From assembly GCA_938049385.1 (NCBI GenBank), contig CALIBQ010000043.1:1-64000 (forward strand): DNA of 64,000 bases, given 5' to 3'. The notes under the pieces are model-generated. The model saw nothing but the letters and a program-made list of their open reading frames with translations, did not search any database and was not told the DNA's origin. Each line of letters opens with the position of its first letter. The stretch's first letter is position 1. Made by a program: the position numbers and the translations under genes. Below are positions 36,060-45,906 of this stretch, in pieces. Source of the DNA: an uncultured Anaerolineae bacterium (GTDB taxonomy: Bacteria > Chloroflexota > Anaerolineae > JACIWP01).

Positions 36060-36410
36060 TCACATGCCTGCACAGGCGGACGATTCGCCTTCCGGCCCCA
36101 GGACTCGACATTCCCAGGCATTGGCAAAGAAGCCGCCGCCGAACTCGTCCCCCTCGAAGCGCACGGTGAGCTGGACGCGGTCGCCGGCGCGCAGGCCGGC
36201 CCTCCCGCCGCGGCGCAGTACGACCTCTACCTCTTTCCCCACCTCCGAGGCGACGAAGTTGGGCAGGTCGGGCAGGTCCTCGGCGCGCTCCACATGCAGG
36301 CGCAGGATCAAATCCTGCGCCCGCCGGGGATGCGCCGCCAGAGCATGAATATGGCCAGTGACTAGGCCGGCGTTGGGCATGGCCCGCACCGGTAAGAAAG
36401 GCCCTTCCAT
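36060..36410 (-). CDS. Hypothetical protein, 116 residues
   Basis: No family recognised. It is predicted beta-rich: GHIHALAAHPRR, DLILRLHVERAED, EVEVVLRRGGRAG and DRVQLTVRFEGDEFGGGFFA look like strands of a small barrel or Ig-like fold. No signal peptide or membrane segment. The frame is open to 36665, but AAGGAG 8 bases before ATG 36410 favours this start; ATG 36431 is a second choice. It is followed by the M6 protease after 36 bases and preceded by a 217-base gap with a T-box-like stretch. Confidence 0.6.
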   Translation of the reverse strand: MEGPFLPVRAMPNAGLVTGHIHALAAHPRRAQDLILRLHVERAEDLPDLPNFVASEVGKEVEVVLRRGGRAGLRAGDRVQLTVRFEGDEFGGGFFANAWECRVLGPEGESSACAGM

Positions 36411-36627
36411 AATCCCTGCTCCTTCGGGCATCCGCCCGCTGTTCTGGTACCACCCTGGTTCGCGCCGGAGGGTTAGGCCTGGACCGTGCCGCACCCGCAG
36501 GCTCTCCGTCGGGGCAGGCACTCGAATGGAGGAGATGGGATGAGAGTAGGGTATGGGGCTGTGGTCAAGGCCGGCGCCGCCGTCGGGCTTGTTGGGGCGC
36601 GCGTCCTCCGCCGGCGCGGCATTTCCC
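36411..36627 (-). other. Untranslated leader with T-box-like sequence (weak)
   Basis: 217 bases upstream of the 116-residue gene. On the minus strand, GGAGAGCC (about 36510-36503) and, about 55 bases later, AGGGTGGTACC (about 36459-36449) resemble T-box stem III and the tRNA-acceptor bulge. The downstream gene is not one usually controlled by a T-box and I could not find a specifier stem, so this is only a possibility. Confidence 0.25.
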
Positions 36628-36849
36628 TCACATGCGCTGGCGCAGTTTCGCGATCTGCTGAACAAGGGCTACTGCGGACATCAGCACCTTGAGGATGTCG
36701 CTGGGGGCCACCGCGCGCTGGCCGTGACCTCTGCCGGCCGGCCCCACCTCCACCCCCTCTTTCTCCTCCAGGATGATCCAGGCCGCCAGTGCCCCCAGCA
36801 GGGCCCCTACCAATCCGCCGATCAAGACGCCAGTCGTTCGGGTTCGCAC
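36628..36849 (-). CDS. Small membrane protein with glycine-zipper helix
   Basis: 73 residues, GTG start with GAGGAGGAAG upstream. The N-terminal helix VLIGGLVGALLGALAAWIIL is a Gly/Ala zipper, as in YtxH-like small membrane proteins, followed by a charged segment and a short amphipathic tail. Function unknown. It lies between the 99-residue membrane protein (52-base gap) and the 116-residue protein. Confidence 0.65.
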   Translation of the reverse strand: MRTRTTGVLIGGLVGALLGALAAWIILEEKEGVEVGPAGRGHGQRAVAPSDILKVLMSAVALVQQIAKLRQRM

Positions 36850-36901
36850 GTCTTCCTCCTCGATGGTATCTGTACCCGCGTAGGGATTTTGCCGCCGTTC
36901 C

Positions 36902-37201
36902 TCAGGAGAATAGGCCGCCGGCGAGCCATCTGCGCACGCCCCTCCACATGCCGCGCGCTTTCGCCAACGCCGATTCCACCGCAGTAATCGGTGTGATCAC
37001 GATGCGGCAGAACAGTTCAACGTAGCTGCGCGCCTGCTCCAGTATTTGGTGTGCCTGCCGCAGGTAGGCCGGCACAGCCTTCAGCACGGCGTTCATCCCC
37101 CGCACCAGGAAATAGGCGATGAGCAGTATGAGCGCCAGGAGTACCAGCGCTTCTAGGCTCAACACGAGTTCGGCGATGTAGCTCCATCCCCGCAGGTTCA
37201 C
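36902..37201 (-). CDS. Small single-pass membrane protein
   Basis: 99 residues, GTG start preceded by AGGAAAGGAG. One long hydrophobic segment (LVLSLEALVLLALILLIAYFLV, quoted in part) at about 12-34, then a basic amphipathic region that could lie along the membrane. No known family recognised. It starts 15 bases after the lipoprotein gene, so both are probably co-transcribed. Confidence 0.7.
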   Translation of the reverse strand: MNLRGWSYIAELVLSLEALVLLALILLIAYFLVRGMNAVLKAVPAYLRQAHQILEQARSYVELFCRIVITPITAVESALAKARGMWRGVRRWLAGGLFS

Positions 37202-37216
37202 GGCTGTGCTCCTTTC

Positions 37217-39262
37217 CTACTCCGCATAGGTCAGGACCTCCACGAGCAGCGCGCCGGCATCCGCACGGAAGAACAGCTTGGCGAAGCGGCCCGCGCCGGT
37301 GCGCACGGCCACCAGGGTATGGATCGGTGTGGAAGTGCCCGGGCGCGGTCCGACGGCAACCTGAGGAAGCCAGCCAGCAGTATTTCGCACATCCTGATAG
37401 CTCACTGCCTCGATGGCCGGCTGAATGCCCATCCCCGCCACCTGCGCGCCGTTCACGCCCTGCACAATCCAGCCATCCACCGCATCATAGATGTATCGGA
37501 TGTCCGCCGCCGGCCCGCATTCCCCGACAGCGGCATTCTCCAAGTCCAGACACCCCTCCCCGCTGACGCGCAGGTCGCGCACCCGCGCCAGCACCCGGAC
37601 CACCCGCACCTGCGCGGAAGGCAGTGCCCCTCCCTGGTCGGCCTGCACGCCGGCGTTGGAGCGGGCATTGGCACGGAACGTCAGACTGCCACCCACATCC
37701 GTCCGCACATCCCAACTGTGGGCGCACTGGCCGGCGCCCTGGCAGGGATAGGCGTGCACGGCATCCAGCTCCACATCGCCGATTCCTTCCCCCCACCACC
37801 AGATGGAGTTCAACCCGCCTTCGGCCTCACCGGAAACCGTGATGCGGAACGGTTCGCCCTGCCCGACAGTGTCCGGGAAGACGGTCATGCGCACGATGGG
37901 CACGCCAGCGCTCCCAGCGCGCACTGTCACCGTGACGCGCGCTTCCACCGTCCCCAGCTCATTGACTGCCACCAGCCGATAGGTCGTGGTCTGTGTAGGA
38001 GAGACCTCCATCTCGCCCGGGGCGACCACACCAGCCTCGCCGCCGGGGAAGATGCGTGCCTCGCGTGCCCCTTCGAGGTCCCAGCGCAGGAGCGCCTTCT
38101 GGCCGGCCAGGATTTCCGCCGGCTCTGCAGTAAAGTAATGGATGACCGGCAGGCCAGCGGCACAGTCCGGTGTCTGGAAGGTCACACTGGCGCTTGGTTC
38201 CGACTCGCCGGCCTGGTTGTAGGTTTTCACCACGAAGCGCACTGCCTGCCCGCAGGGCACATGCTGGATGCGGGCCTCGGTGATGTCCGGGGTCGGGATT
38301 TCGGCCAGGAGCGTGCGGCCTTCGTCGGTATAGATGCGCACACCCTGCTCGTTATCGGCCTGATCCACCCAGCGGAGCACCACAATATCGGGCGGTTCGA
38401 ATGCCGCCCGGAGCTGTGCCGGCGCGGCCGGCGGCGTCAGGCCGGCGGGGATGACGACGATGACAACCGTCGCTCGTTGTCCAAAGGGCTGGCCGTCCGG
38501 CCCCTGCATGCGCCATCGGCCGATGTAGCGGCCGGGCTGGGCCGGCGCCGTCATGCGCACAGCAATATCGGCATCCGCCCCAGGGACCGTCGGCGGGACG
38601 GCGACCGCACGCTGAGCGGTCATGGCATCGCCGGACTCGAACACCCAGGCGTAGCGGCTGTTCCAGGGACAGGTGCCGCTGTTGCGCATACGCCATATTT
38701 TCTCGAAGCTGTCACCGGGGCGGAAGGGGGTTTCATCAGGTATGGTGATATCAGCGACGAAGGTGGCGTTGTTCAGACAAAGCGCCGGCAGCGGTGTGGG
38801 GGTGGGCTGTTCTGCTGTGGAAGGGGACGTTGGGGTCGGTGTGGGGGTGGCCGGCATGCCGATAGCCTCTGCCGGCACTACATCCACCACGATGGCAAAG
38901 GGGGCGCTGGCTACGCCGGCGCGGTTCACCGCCTGCACCGCCAGTTGATGCCGGCCGGCCGCCGCCGGCGTCCACCGCAGGCTCACCTCCCAGGCAGTCG
39001 GCTCCTGGCCGGAGTCTGGCGATGCGCTCTGCACCCGCACCCCATCCACCCACAGCTCAATGTGGTCAATGCCCCGCGTGTCCAGCGCCACCGATCTGAC
39101 CTCGATCTCCTGGCCGGCGGTCAGGCGCTGGCCGTTCTGCGGGGCGAGGATGGTAACGGCCGGCCGAACGGGGCCGCGCCCCAGCGCGCATCCGCCGCTG
39201 ATGACCGCTGTGATGACCAGGCCGATGAGCGCCATGAACAGGCGGGGATGGCCACGGACCAT
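37217..39262 (-). CDS. Exported multidomain Ig/NBR1-like lipoprotein
   Basis: 681 residues. A signal peptide (LFMALIGLVITAVISGGC) ends in a plausible though weak lipobox at Cys 27-28. Domains in order: Ig-like (about 35-130, VTILAPQNGQRLTAG); a PTPTPTPTSP linker; an NBR1-type Ig domain (about 160-265, KIWRMRNSGTCPWNSRYAW); fibronectin III-like (about 275-365); a second Ig-like domain (about 370-450); a Cys-containing C-terminal part. Likely a surface scaffold or adhesin; no enzyme motif. ATG 39262 follows AGGAGG; the longer frame is rejected. It heads the 39.3 to 34.4 kb minus-strand run. Confidence 0.85.
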   Translation of the reverse strand: MVRGHPRLFMALIGLVITAVISGGCALGRGPVRPAVTILAPQNGQRLTAGQEIEVRSVALDTRGIDHIELWVDGVRVQSASPDSGQEPTAWEVSLRWTPAAAGRHQLAVQAVNRAGVASAPFAIVVDVVPAEAIGMPATPTPTPTSPSTAEQPTPTPLPALCLNNATFVADITIPDETPFRPGDSFEKIWRMRNSGTCPWNSRYAWVFESGDAMTAQRAVAVPPTVPGADADIAVRMTAPAQPGRYIGRWRMQGPDGQPFGQRATVVIVVIPAGLTPPAAPAQLRAAFEPPDIVVLRWVDQADNEQGVRIYTDEGRTLLAEIPTPDITEARIQHVPCGQAVRFVVKTYNQAGESEPSASVTFQTPDCAAGLPVIHYFTAEPAEILAGQKALLRWDLEGAREARIFPGGEAGVVAPGEMEVSPTQTTTYRLVAVNELGTVEARVTVTVRAGSAGVPIVRMTVFPDTVGQGEPFRITVSGEAEGGLNSIWWWGEGIGDVELDAVHAYPCQGAGQCAHSWDVRTDVGGSLTFRANARSNAGVQADQGGALPSAQVRVVRVLARVRDLRVSGEGCLDLENAAVGECGPAADIRYIYDAVDGWIVQGVNGAQVAGMGIQPAIEAVSYQDVRNTAGWLPQVAVGPRPGTSTPIHTLVAVRTGAGRFAKLFFRADAGALLVEVLTYAE

Positions 39263-39376
39263 GCGCTTTCCTCCTGAGCGGATAGCCCTCCATGCGCGCG
39301 TGTTCGCCGGTGCGACGGGTGCATTGTAACACAGGCCGGCGAGGCTGTCCAATCGCCGGCGAAAATAAGGGCGCAG

Positions 39377-39432
39377 CCTGGCGGCTGAAGCCGCGGCAAC
39401 AACTGCGAAGCCCTGCGAGGCTCAGCGCCAGG
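39377..39432. repeat. Dispersed palindromic repeat, copy 1 (truncated)
   Basis: Begins CCTGGCGGCTGAAGCCGCGG and ends GCGCCAGG, 56 bp. The left arm equals the reverse complement of the right arm of copy 4 (50920-51001); the other arm is shortened. Located between the fabF stop and the lipoprotein gene. Confidence 0.75.
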
Positions 39433-39441
39433 CGAGACGTT

Positions 39442-40680
39442 TCACTCCCATGCCTGTAAGGCCAGGCACCCGTTCTGGCCGCCGAAGCCGAAGGCGTTGA
39501 CCAGCACGCGGCGCAAGGCCGCCGGCCGGCCTCTGCGAGGGACATAATCCAGGTCGCATTCGGGGTCCGGGTTCTGCAGGTTGGCAGTGGGCGGAATGAT
39601 GCCGGCGTTGATAGCCTGCACGGCAATGACTGCTGAGAAGGCGCCGGCGGCCCCCAGCATATGCCCCACCTGCGCCTTGTTGGAGCTGACAGCCGTGCGG
39701 TAGGCGTGTTCACCAAGAGCCTGCTTGATGGCTTGCGTTTCGGCGGCGTCGTTCAGGGGGGTGCCGGTGCCGTGGGCGCAGATATAGTCCACCTGTGCCG
39801 GCTCCCAGCCGGCCTCTTGCAGGGCCAAGGCCATGGCGCGGCCTGCCTGTGCGCCTGTCGGCTCGGGCATTACCTGATGATACGCATCGCAGGTCAGGCC
39901 GTAGCCGACCACCTCGGCTAGGATGCGGGCACCGCGCTGTTGGGCATGCTCCAGCCTCTCCATGATCAGGATGGCCGCCCCTTCTCCCACCACTGTGCCA
40001 TCGCGCTGGGCGTCAAAGGGCTGACAGGCCAGCTCCGGCTGGTCGTTGCGGGTCGAAAGCGCGCCCAGCCGGCCGAAGCTCGCCAGGGCGATGGGGGAGA
40101 TGGCCGCTTCGGTGCCGCCGGCGATGACCACGTCCGCCTCGCCGCGCTGGAGCAGGCGCAAGGCGTCTCCGATGGCCACGATGCCGGTCGTGCAGGCCGC
40201 GGCCGGCGTCAGCACAGGCCCCGAGGCGCCGGCCTGAATGGCAAGCTGGCACGCCGGCATATTCACCAGCACCGCCGGCACGAATGTCGGGTTAATGCGG
40301 CGTGGACCCTGTGCATGAAGGATAACGGCCTGCTCCTCGATGATGGGCGTGCCGCCCAGCGCAGAGCCTATGGATACCGCCAGGCGCGCCGGGTCAGCCA
40401 GGGGGAAATCCAGGCCGGCCTGCCGGCGCGCCTCTTCGAACGCGGCCAGCGCGAACTGCGTTTGCCGGGCAGTGCGGCGCGCCTCCTTACTGCTCATGTA
40501 CTGGGTAGGGTCGAAATCGCGCACCCGGGCGGCCAGCCGGCAGGGGAAATCCTCCAGGTCTAGGTCCTCGATGGGAGAGATGCCGCATTGGCCGGCGAGC
40601 AGGGCATTCCATGTGTCGGGCAGGTTCAACCCCAGAGGGGATACGACACCAAGGCCGGTGATGACCACGCGGTACTGCAT
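39442..40680 (-). CDS. fabF: Beta-ketoacyl-ACP synthase II
   Basis: 412 residues, thiolase-fold condensing enzyme of fatty acid elongation. Catalytic Cys in TPAAACTTGIVAIGDA (about 163), first His in CAHGTGTPLNDAAET (about 305), second His in NKAQVGHMLGAAGAF (about 341). It starts MQYRVVITGLGVVSPLG. The active-site flanks (ACTTG rather than ACATG) are slightly unusual but within the family. It stands alone, with no other fab genes around, which leaves open a role in a specialised acyl chain rather than bulk fatty acid synthesis. Confidence 0.94.
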   Translation of the reverse strand: MQYRVVITGLGVVSPLGLNLPDTWNALLAGQCGISPIEDLDLEDFPCRLAARVRDFDPTQYMSSKEARRTARQTQFALAAFEEARRQAGLDFPLADPARLAVSIGSALGGTPIIEEQAVILHAQGPRRINPTFVPAVLVNMPACQLAIQAGASGPVLTPAAACTTGIVAIGDALRLLQRGEADVVIAGGTEAAISPIALASFGRLGALSTRNDQPELACQPFDAQRDGTVVGEGAAILIMERLEHAQQRGARILAEVVGYGLTCDAYHQVMPEPTGAQAGRAMALALQEAGWEPAQVDYICAHGTGTPLNDAAETQAIKQALGEHAYRTAVSSNKAQVGHMLGAAGAFSAVIAVQAINAGIIPPTANLQNPDPECDLDYVPRRGRPAALRRVLVNAFGFGGQNGCLALQAWE

Positions 40681-40723
40681 GGGCTAGCACTCCTAGGCGG
40701 AATGGATACCATGTACCTCTGCC

Positions 40724-40752
40724 ATTATACCTGTACACACCTTGCGGCCAAA
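40724..40752 (-). promoter_or_regulatory. Promoter for fabF
   Basis: Minus strand TTTGGC (40752-40747), 17-bp spacer, TATAAT (40729-40724); the leader is about 38 bases. Confidence 0.65.
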
Positions 40753-40794
40753 ATCCTATGCCAGTGGTGGCAATCCCGTTCAAGGGACAGTCTC

Positions 40795-41733
40795 CTAATC
40801 AATGAGCGGCGCTCCCATGCGCTGGAGGACCTCCCGCACGTGCCGGCGCTCCTCCTCGTTCAAGGTGCGCATCGGGCCTCGATCCGGGCCGCCGATAAAG
40901 CCGGTCAGCTCCGCCGCCCGCTTCACCAGGAAGGATTCCCCGCTGGAGATGTGGGTGCCGGCCCATACCCGCAGTGTTACCCACTGCCAGTACACCTGCG
41001 TATATTCCCGCAGGGCGCCGGTCAGGTCGCCCTGCTCCAGCATCTCCCAGAAGCGCACCTCATGCTCCGGCCAGACGTTGGCCAGGTGCGAGACATAGCC
41101 CGTGGCGCCCAGCAGGAAGCTCTGCACCGGTTGCCAGGCGTTGTCAATGATGGCCATGTGCGGTGCCAGGCGGACATAGGCATCCACATGCTGGAATTCG
41201 TTCACGCCCACCCATTTCAGCGCGCGTATGTTGGGGAAATCGCCGGCCAGCCGCTCGATCAAATTCACTTCCAGCGTGCACCCCAGCCAGGGCGTGTGAT
41301 ATACCATGACAGGGATATCCACACTGGTCGCCACGGCTTGGAAGAACTCGTATACCTGCTGAGGAAGGGGGGCGTAGTACCACGGGGGGCTGAGCTGAAC
41401 GGCCTGACAGCCGGCATCCTGGGCAAACTGCGCCAGCATGACCGCTTCACGGGTAGATGGGGACTGCGCACAGCCGATGACGACCACGCGGCCCTGGGCA
41501 ACCTCGCAGACGGCGCGCATGATTGCTTTGCGCTCGTCTGTGGTCAGCAGGGGGAAGTCTCCGCCGGCGCCGGCGGCCAGCAGGGTCCCCTTGCCGGCGA
41601 CCATGCCCCGCCGAATCTGCTGGTCCACGTTGGACTGGATGGCATCCAGGTCGACTTCACCGTCCTCCTTATAGACGGTGAGCACCGGGGCGACCGGTCC
41701 TCGCAGGAGGGATTTCACCTCTCCAATATCCAT
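40795..41733 (-). CDS. Dihydrodipicolinate synthase/N-acetylneuraminate lyase family aldolase
   Basis: 312 residues, class I aldolase barrel. The Schiff-base Lys is in IRALKWVG (about 170) and the Tyr in VMVYHTPW (about 142). The usual GTTGE motif near residue 45-50 is replaced by AAGAGGDFPL, so it is probably not DapA itself but a paralogue acting on another 2-keto acid. No dap or sugar-acid genes are adjacent. AAAAGGAG precedes the start. It ends 114 bases before fabF, which has its own promoter. Confidence 0.9.
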   Translation of the reverse strand: MDIGEVKSLLRGPVAPVLTVYKEDGEVDLDAIQSNVDQQIRRGMVAGKGTLLAAGAGGDFPLLTTDERKAIMRAVCEVAQGRVVVIGCAQSPSTREAVMLAQFAQDAGCQAVQLSPPWYYAPLPQQVYEFFQAVATSVDIPVMVYHTPWLGCTLEVNLIERLAGDFPNIRALKWVGVNEFQHVDAYVRLAPHMAIIDNAWQPVQSFLLGATGYVSHLANVWPEHEVRFWEMLEQGDLTGALREYTQVYWQWVTLRVWAGTHISSGESFLVKRAAELTGFIGGPDRGPMRTLNEEERRHVREVLQRMGAPLID

Positions 41734-41797
41734 GTTGGGCTCCTTTTGTGGGAAATGAATGCGGCAAGCCGGCTGTATGGTCAGACCATCATGCGAA

Positions 41798-41826
41798 AGT
41801 GTATGTCAGCCGGCGCGCTTTGTCAA
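41798..41826 (-). promoter_or_regulatory. Promoter for the DapA-family gene
   Basis: Minus strand TTGACA (41826-41821), 17-bp spacer, TACACT (41803-41798); the leader is about 60 bases. Confidence 0.82.
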
Positions 41827-41841
41827 TCCCAAGCGCACGCA

Positions 41842-41936
41842 GGTGTTGAAAAAGTCGGGACCCTCATTCGATTTGCGGATGCGGTTCATCGCCTGACAGT
41901 TTCTCTACCGAAGTATCTGTGAACTATTTCAACACC
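41842..41936. repeat. Dispersed repeat, copy 2, with 10-bp inverted ends
   Basis: 95 bp with perfect 10-bp terminal inverted repeats GGTGTTGAAA (41842-41851) and TTTCAACACC (41927-41936). The inner part shares TCATTCGATTTGCGGAT and CGCCTGACAGTT with copy 3 (45641-45858). Looks like a small non-autonomous element lying between two divergent promoters. Confidence 0.75.
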
Positions 41937-41952
41937 ATAGGAGTACGGCACT

Positions 41953-41979
41953 TTGAGAATCTGCCAATCCGGGTATAAT
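41953..41979 (+). promoter_or_regulatory. Promoter for hutU
   Basis: TATAAT at 41974-41979 with TTGAGA at 41953-41958 (15-bp spacer) or TTTGAG one base earlier (16-bp). The leader is about 48 bases. The -35 begins 16 bases after repeat copy 2. Confidence 0.65.
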
Positions 41980-42033
41980 ATGTTTGACTATGGCCTATCC
42001 CCAAGCAACAGAACCACACAAGGAGGTGAGAAG

Positions 42034-43686
<1,653 letters not shown>

Positions 43687-43689
43687 ACC

Positions 43690-44316
43690 ATGCCCAATGA
43701 CCACAGCCTATGGGACCTGGCGCACCGTCGGCGCTCCGTGCGCCAGGTCCTCCCGGTCGAAATTCCTGATGAGACCATTGAGCGCATCCTGGAGATCGCG
43801 CGCTGGACCCCATCCTCGTACAATTCACAGCCTTGGCACATTGTGGTGGTGCGGGAGCGGCTGGCGGAGCTGTGGGATGCTATCGAGGCCGCCGGCCGCC
43901 AGGCGCGCGCCGGCCGGCCGGTCGAACACTTCATCAACCGGCTCAACGGCTATCGGGGGGCCGGCGCGGTCTTTTTCGTCTTCCTGGATCGCGCCGTGGT
44001 GGAGGAGCAGGTGCGCACTACCAGCTACGCATCGGCTCAGCGCGTGGAGGGCTGGGCGCTGGAAGCCCTCGGCATGCTTCAGTTTGCGATCTGGCTGGCC
44101 GCGGTGGATGCCGGCCTGGCCGCCTCACTCCATCACTTTGATTCCGAAGAGGAAGCCATCTGTCGCTTTCTGGAAATCCCCTATCCCCGCTTCCGCCTGA
44201 TGGGCACTATGCCCGTCGGACTGCCGGCTCATGAGGTCGCGCCGCCGGGACGCCGGCCGCTGGAGGAAATCGCTTCGTTCGAGCGCTGGCAGCCGCCGGC
44301 GGAATCCACCCCGTGA
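43690..44316 (+). CDS. Nitroreductase family protein
   Basis: 208 residues, FMN-binding fold. RRSVRQV near residue 13-19 and ARWTPSSYNSQPWHIVVV (about 37-54) are the FMN phosphate and dimer motifs; GTMPVGLPAHE near the end is the usual second FMN contact. It starts 3 bases after hutU and overlaps the hutI region, so it is inside the histidine-degradation operon. The reaction there is unknown; nitroreductase-fold proteins also include dehydrogenases and reductive dehalogenases. Confidence 0.92.
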   Translation: MPNDHSLWDLAHRRRSVRQVLPVEIPDETIERILEIARWTPSSYNSQPWHIVVVRERLAELWDAIEAAGRQARAGRPVEHFINRLNGYRGAGAVFFVFLDRAVVEEQVRTTSYASAQRVEGWALEALGMLQFAIWLAAVDAGLAASLHHFDSEEEAICRFLEIPYPRFRLMGTMPVGLPAHEVAPPGRRPLEEIASFERWQPPAESTP

Positions 44317-44330
44317 CGCGGAGGAAGGCC

Positions 44331-45593
44331 ATGCACGCTGACCTGCTGATCCACAGTGCGGCCCAGCTTCTCACCCTGGCCTCGCCGGCCGGCCCCAAGC
44401 GCGGCCCCGCCATGCAGGACCTGGGCATCATCGAGGATGGCGCCGTGGCGGTCATGGATGGGGAAATCGTCGCAGTGGGCACCACGGCGGAACTGCGCGC
44501 GCAGGTCCAGGCGAAACGGGAGATTGACGCCGCCGGCCGCGTCGTGATGCCCGGCTTCGTGGACCCGCACACCCACCTGGTCTTCGCCGGCTCCCGGGAG
44601 GACGAGTTCGAGCTTCGGCTGAAGGGCGCTACCTACATGGAAATCATGGCCGCCGGCGGCGGCATCATGAGCACGGTGCGCCGCACGCGTGCCGCTTCGG
44701 AAGAGGAGCTTGCCGCCGAAGCCCTGCCGCGCCTGCGGCGCATGCTGGCCCACGGCACCACCACCGCTGAGGCCAAGAGCGGCTACGGCCTGACGACGGT
44801 GGATGAACTGAAGATGCTGCGCGCTGTTGATATGCTGGCTCAGCGCCAGCCGGTGGAGCTGGTGCCGACGTTCTTGGGAGCACATGCGGTGCCGGCGGAG
44901 TATGCCGGCCGCACCGATGCCTACGTTGATCTGGTGGTGGAGGAAATGCTGTCGGCAGTGGCCGCCTACTATCGCGAGCAAGGGCGCCCATTACCCTTCT
45001 GCGACGTGTTTTGCGAGGAAGGGGTCTTTTCCCTGGAGCAGAGCCGGCGCGTCCTGGAAGCCGCCCGGGACATGGGTTTCCCGCTGAAGATTCATGTAGA
45101 CGAGTTTCAGCCGTTGGGCGGCACGCGGCTGGCGGTGGAGCTGGACGCGGTCTCGGCGGACCATCTGGTGTGCACGCCGGCGGAGGAGGTCGCACTCCTG
45201 GCCCGCTCCGACACGGTTGCGGTGAGCCTGCCGGGCACGCCCTTCGGCCTGGCGCATCCCGCCTACACGCCGGCGCGCGCCATCATTGACCAGGGCGGTG
45301 CGCTGGCGCTGGCGACCGACCTGAACCCGGGCACCTGCTACTGCGAATCCATGCCCTTCATGCTGGCGCTGGCCTGCCGGTATATGAGGCTGTGGCCGGC
45401 AGAAGCTATTGCCGCCGCCACTATCAACGCCGCACATGCCATCCGTATGGGCCATCGGGTGGGGAGCATCGAAGTGGGGAAGCAGGCCGATATCATCATC
45501 CTGGACCTGCCGGATTACCGCCATCTCCCGTACCGCTTCGGCACCAACCCGGTCAAATTGGTTGTCAAGCGCGGGCAGGTGGTTGTGGAATAA
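44331..45593 (+). CDS. hutI: Imidazolonepropionase HutI
   Basis: 420 residues. Third step of histidine degradation: opens imidazolonepropionate to N-formimino-glutamate. Metal site HTHLVFAGSREDEF (about 79-92, metal-binding HxH), EAKSGYGL (about 150), HVDEFQPLGG (about 250-259) and Asp in LATDLNPGTCYCESMP. GGAGGAAGG lies directly before ATG 44331; the GTG at 44313 overlapping the nitroreductase is a less likely start. Last gene of the operon; a 313-base repeat-rich gap follows. Confidence 0.96.
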   Translation: MHADLLIHSAAQLLTLASPAGPKRGPAMQDLGIIEDGAVAVMDGEIVAVGTTAELRAQVQAKREIDAAGRVVMPGFVDPHTHLVFAGSREDEFELRLKGATYMEIMAAGGGIMSTVRRTRAASEEELAAEALPRLRRMLAHGTTTAEAKSGYGLTTVDELKMLRAVDMLAQRQPVELVPTFLGAHAVPAEYAGRTDAYVDLVVEEMLSAVAAYYREQGRPLPFCDVFCEEGVFSLEQSRRVLEAARDMGFPLKIHVDEFQPLGGTRLAVELDAVSADHLVCTPAEEVALLARSDTVAVSLPGTPFGLAHPAYTPARAIIDQGGALALATDLNPGTCYCESMPFMLALACRYMRLWPAEAIAAATINAAHAIRMGHRVGSIEVGKQADIIILDLPDYRHLPYRFGTNPVKLVVKRGQVVVE

Positions 45594-45906
45594 ACAACCG
45601 GTGACAGTCACTTTTATGGATGAAGCGCCCCGCAGGGGAGGGTGTGGAAAAAGTCAAGATTGTCATTCGATTTGCGGATATTGGCTCATTGCCTGGCAGT
45701 TGAAACTGCGGCTGTGCCTGCGAAGTCGGCCGGCGCCGACTTCGCGAAGCCTGCGCAGGCAGGCTTTGCAGTTGCTGTCGTGGCTTCAGCCGCCAGGCCG
45801 CGTGAGCCGGCGGCTTCCAAGCCGCCGGCAAACTTGCTGGCGAGTTTCAATTTGAAACGTAATCCAGCTAACTGTCAGCGATCCATTCCGCGTTCACCCT
45901 TCACGT
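45594..45906. other. Repeat-filled intergenic region after hutI
   Basis: 313 bases between convergent genes hutI and maoC. Nearly all of it is palindromic: the repeat copy at 45641-45858 plus a short GTGAC-A-GTCAC followed by TTTTAT at about 45600-45616, which may serve as a weak terminator for hutI. No gene seen. Confidence 0.6.
45641..45858. repeat. Dispersed palindromic repeat, copy 3 (longest)
   Basis: The left flank GGTGTGGAAAAAGTC matches copy 2; the core at 45692-45797 starts CCTGGCAGTTGAAACTGCGG and ends GGCTTCAGCCGCCAGG as in copy 4. It contains an 11-bp perfect stem (45720-45730 with 45735-45745, loop CGGC), a 10-bp stem (45807-45816 with 45819-45828) and a 7-bp palindrome (45844-45850 with 45852-45858). 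Confidence 0.8.

Noticed and set aside
37319-39277. 652-codon plus-strand frame opposite the Ig/NBR1 lipoprotein
   Set aside because: The minus-strand gene has a signal peptide, domain order and ribosome site; the plus frame is low-complexity His/Arg/Pro sequence.
40795-41733. Calling the aldolase dapA
   Set aside because: The pyruvate-binding GTTGE-type motif is changed and no lysine genes are nearby.
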